A DNA stretch of 32,853 bases from an uncultured Lachnospiraceae bacterium. Lineage in GTDB: Bacteria > Bacillota_A > Clostridia > TANB77 > CAG-508. The notes beneath the pieces are model-generated. The model saw nothing but the letters and a program-made list of their open reading frames with translations, had not been told where the DNA came from and did not search any database. Position numbers and translations under genes: made by a program. Positions 31,336 to 32,853 of this stretch are shown here, piece after piece. Every line of letters starts with the position of its first letter. Within the stretch, counting starts at the first letter, position 1. Location: the NCBI GenBank assembly GCA_947165105.1, contig CAMUZC010000009.1, positions 1-32,853 of the forward strand, written 5' to 3'.

Positions 31336-31710
31336 CTAATCAGTTGTTTTTGTATATTCTATTATTGCATATGCACTTGTAATAGTTCCACCAGAGCCAA
31401 GTGATGCTCTACCTCTTAAAGAAGTACCATTATAGAAAATAACGCTATAATTCGAAGAACTATCATTCATGGGTACCGGATATATATAATTATTACTTGT
31501 TTTAATCATTCCATATATTCTTATTATTTCATCTCTGTGTAATGCACTAATATTTACTAAGTCAGTATTAGAAGATGTTATATTACTTATGTCAAATACT
31601 TTTCTATATATTGGTTTTCCATTTACCCACTTACCAACTATTCTCTCACTTGTAGAATACAAATCATTTGCTATATAAGTATCATTTGGCAATTTAACTG
31701 TTCTACCCAA
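31336..31710 (-). CDS. Small tail appendage protein 3
   Basis: 124 aa from TTG 31710 with GAGGTGAT at good spacing. N-terminus MGRTVKLPNDTYIANDLYST, then ERIVGKWVNGKPIYRKVFD, a segment common in tail fibres and collars of Gram-positive phages, before a beta-rich C-terminal domain. An (AT)10 tract lies 46 bp upstream. Probably part of the host-recognition tip. Confidence 0.65.
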   Translation of the reverse strand: MGRTVKLPNDTYIANDLYSTSERIVGKWVNGKPIYRKVFDISNITSSNTDLVNISALHRDEIIRIYGMIKTSNNYIYPVPMNDSSSNYSVIFYNGTSLRGRASLGSGGTITSAYAIIEYTKTTD

Positions 31711-31722
31711 TTAAATCACCTC

Positions 31723-31791
31723 TTAACAAATACCTCCTTTCGGAAGTGTTCCATAATATATATATATATATATATCAGAAGCTAATTTCAT
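31723..31791 (-). other. 22-codon leader frame crossing the (AT)10 repeat
   Basis: ATG 31791 opens MKLASDIYIYIYYGTLPKGG, then IC and stop at 31723. The alternating IY codons come from the repeat. No clear ribosome site precedes it, so translation is doubtful. A change of one repeat unit would move the frame and the stop relative to the next gene. Listed as a possible leader peptide only. Confidence 0.25.
31756..31775. repeat. Dinucleotide repeat (AT)10
   Basis: Twenty bases of uninterrupted alternating A/T in the gap between two tail appendage genes, 46 bp upstream of the TTG start of the downstream gene. Such tracts are prone to slippage. Confidence 0.9.
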
Positions 31792-31800
31792 ATTAGTTTT

Positions 31801-31816
31801 TTATTTAAAACTTCTT
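31801..31816 (-). repeat. 16-bp inverted repeat, left copy
   Basis: The minus strand reads AAGAAGTTTTAAATAA, identical to the plus strand at 32668-32683. The two copies face each other around the genes at 31815-32222 and 32247-32618. It overlaps the last two bases of the first gene's stop codon. Confidence 0.75.
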
Positions 31817-32222
31817 AATTTGGATAACCTATGACTTCATATATAAGTATATTTGTATTTGTATTTGAACCAGATACACCGGTTGATTTTATATCTAATT
31901 GTAAACTACGGCTATTATCAACAGTGACATTCTTATTACTAAAATTTAATGAACATGTTGCAAATCTCATTGTAGCATTATCAGTAAAACTATATATCAC
32001 TGTCAAACATGCTGTAGATGTTTTTTCCGGAAGAAATGATTGTGTATAATTTGCTTGCCCCCATGTACCATACCCAAATAGAATGTCAATTTTTTTAAAT
32101 TTCTTATAATTATCAGATAAAGTAAAATTTTGATTAGTTCCATTAGCATTGTAAAATAAACTTTTACCTATACATTGTTGACTTATATAATTATCGCTCG
32201 GTAATCTTAACGATTTACTCAT
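31815..32222 (-). CDS. Small tail appendage protein 2
   Basis: 135 aa. N-terminus MSKSLRLPSDNYISQQCIGK shares the SK-S-L-[RK]-LP-[SN]-D-x-YI signature with proteins 3 and 4. The rest is beta-rich, Asn/Thr-rich (YSFTDNATMRFATCSLNFSN), like a receptor-binding head. The weak AAAAAGAAAA ribosome site suggests low or coupled translation. Confidence 0.62.
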   Translation of the reverse strand: MSKSLRLPSDNYISQQCIGKSLFYNANGTNQNFTLSDNYKKFKKIDILFGYGTWGQANYTQSFLPEKTSTACLTVIYSFTDNATMRFATCSLNFSNKNVTVDNSRSLQLDIKSTGVSGSNTNTNILIYEVIGYPN

Positions 32223-32246
32223 TTTTCTTTTTATAGAGTATTAATA

Positions 32247-32618
32247 TCAGATCGGATATGCAATATTTATCATTATTTCAGCACTATTTCTATTGTCAGT
32301 AGAGCCTACATATTCTAATGTTTTACTTTTTCTAACAAACATAGTAACCGTTTGACCACTATTATTAATACCCTGAGGTATCATAATGTTTTGTCTAGGC
32401 TCATATGGTAAATTGCATATTACATTACTTGATAAACTATTTATATTGCTTAATTTACCAGCACCATGCAAATAACATACATCCCCTATTCTTCTGTATG
32501 CAAGTGGCTCCCAAGAAAAGTTTTCCCAATTTGAATTGGTTATATTAAGTGTTTTCCACCCACTATCTGCAAGTTTACCATACAAATTTCCATTATGTTC
32601 AGTGTATTGCACTTTCAT
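32247..32618 (-). CDS. Small tail appendage protein 1 (fibre head-like)
   Basis: 123 aa. MKVQYTEHNGNLYGKLADSG, then YRRIGDVCYLHGAGK and ICNLPYEPRQNIMIPQGINN, matches the C-terminal head domains of many phage fibres (YR.IGD.V...G ... LP..YRP). As a separate short protein it is probably an adhesion head. A hairpin (32630-32651) lies right before its GGTGAT ribosome site, and the (CT)15 tract is 87 bp upstream of its ATG. Confidence 0.68.
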   Translation of the reverse strand: MKVQYTEHNGNLYGKLADSGWKTLNITNSNWENFSWEPLAYRRIGDVCYLHGAGKLSNINSLSSNVICNLPYEPRQNIMIPQGINNSGQTVTMFVRKSKTLEYVGSTDNRNSAEIMINIAYPI

Positions 32619-32629
32619 CTAATATCACC

Positions 32630-32651
32630 GGGGTACTCTACATTGTACCCC
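32630..32651 (-). promoter_or_regulatory. Leader hairpin before appendage gene 1
   Basis: GGGGTAC (32630-32636) and GTACCCC (32645-32651), 8-nt loop. It is a GC-rich stem in AT-rich DNA, starting 12 bases before the ATG and next to the GGTGAT ribosome site. No T tract follows on either strand, so it is probably a translation-level element rather than a terminator. Confidence 0.55.
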
Positions 32652-32675
32652 CTTTCTCCATTGAAAGAAGAAGTT

Positions 32676-32792
<117 letters not shown>

Positions 32793-32798
32793 ATATTT

Positions 32799-32853
32799 TT
32801 TTCCTTTCTACCATGTATCTACAACCTCCCAGCCAAGAACTAAATCGCCATTG
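32799..32853. repeat. Terminal direct repeat, copy 2 (circular overlap)
   Basis: Exact copy of positions 1-55. Joining the two gives a 32,798-bp circle in which the tail gene at 10-1494 is followed without a break by the appendage genes at 32792 and below. All late genes keep one direction across the junction, which supports true circularity. Confidence 0.93.

Overview
The window is a complete, circularly closed temperate siphovirus genome, or the same phage excised or assembled as a circle. The last 55 bases (32799-32853) repeat the first 55 (1-55), so the unique circle is 32,798 bp. The DNA is very AT-rich. The gene set (phi13-type major tail protein, HK97-fold capsid with ClpP-like protease, DUF859-type tail protein, ERF recombinase, ImmA/IrrE-type metalloprotease, DUF739-type Cro) and strong GGAGG ribosome sites point to a low-GC Bacillota (Firmicutes) host, probably gut-associated. 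TGA is used as a stop, so the genetic code is standard. The exact host is not readable from the window.

Layout. Nearly all genes run leftward on the minus strand. The lysogeny/integration module (26235-28486) runs rightward: XRE repressor, ImmA/IrrE-like protease, a Trp-rich zinc-ribbon membrane protein and a tyrosine integrase. Just after the integrase lies attP, an 18-bp match to the 3' end of a bacterial tRNA-Gly surrounded by five TGGTAATTT arm repeats. The early region runs leftward from the switch: Cro-like protein, excisionase-like DNA-binding protein and small membrane proteins. It continues with a DnaD-type initiator carrying iteron-like repeats, ERF annealing protein, PD-(D/E)XK exonuclease, SSB, a NinB-like protein, an ArpU-like regulator and a phage-encoded sigma factor. 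It ends with a MazG-like protein, many small coiled-coil proteins and an HNH-like protein. A terminator at about 14867-14897 closes it.

The late region starts at 14781: packaging HNH nuclease, terminase small and large subunits, portal, protease and capsid. Head-tail connectors, major tail protein, and tail chaperones G and GT follow; GT is made by a textbook -1 frameshift at AAAAAAC. Then come the tape measure, Dit, tail endopeptidase-like protein and DUF859 tail protein. Crossing the circle junction, it continues (32792 down to 29523) with four small appendage proteins, two small membrane/holin-like proteins and an M23/SH3 endolysin. A two-gene toxin-antitoxin cassette (28746-29299) with its own consensus promoter sits between twin terminators, at what becomes the prophage end.

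Most interesting points. (1) The short appendage genes are preceded by long dinucleotide repeats, (CT)15 and (AT)10, each inside a small open frame. In one register of the CT tract the frame would run to an ATGA overlap with the next tail gene, which suggests phase-variable control of receptor-binding proteins. (2) A 16-bp inverted repeat brackets two of those genes. (3) The toxin-antitoxin cassette is autonomous. (4) The phage encodes its own sigma factor, and the late leader lacks an obvious housekeeping -10. (5) A repeated palindromic operator links the lysogeny switch to a third promoter. All functional calls are by eye from sequence; no database search was run.
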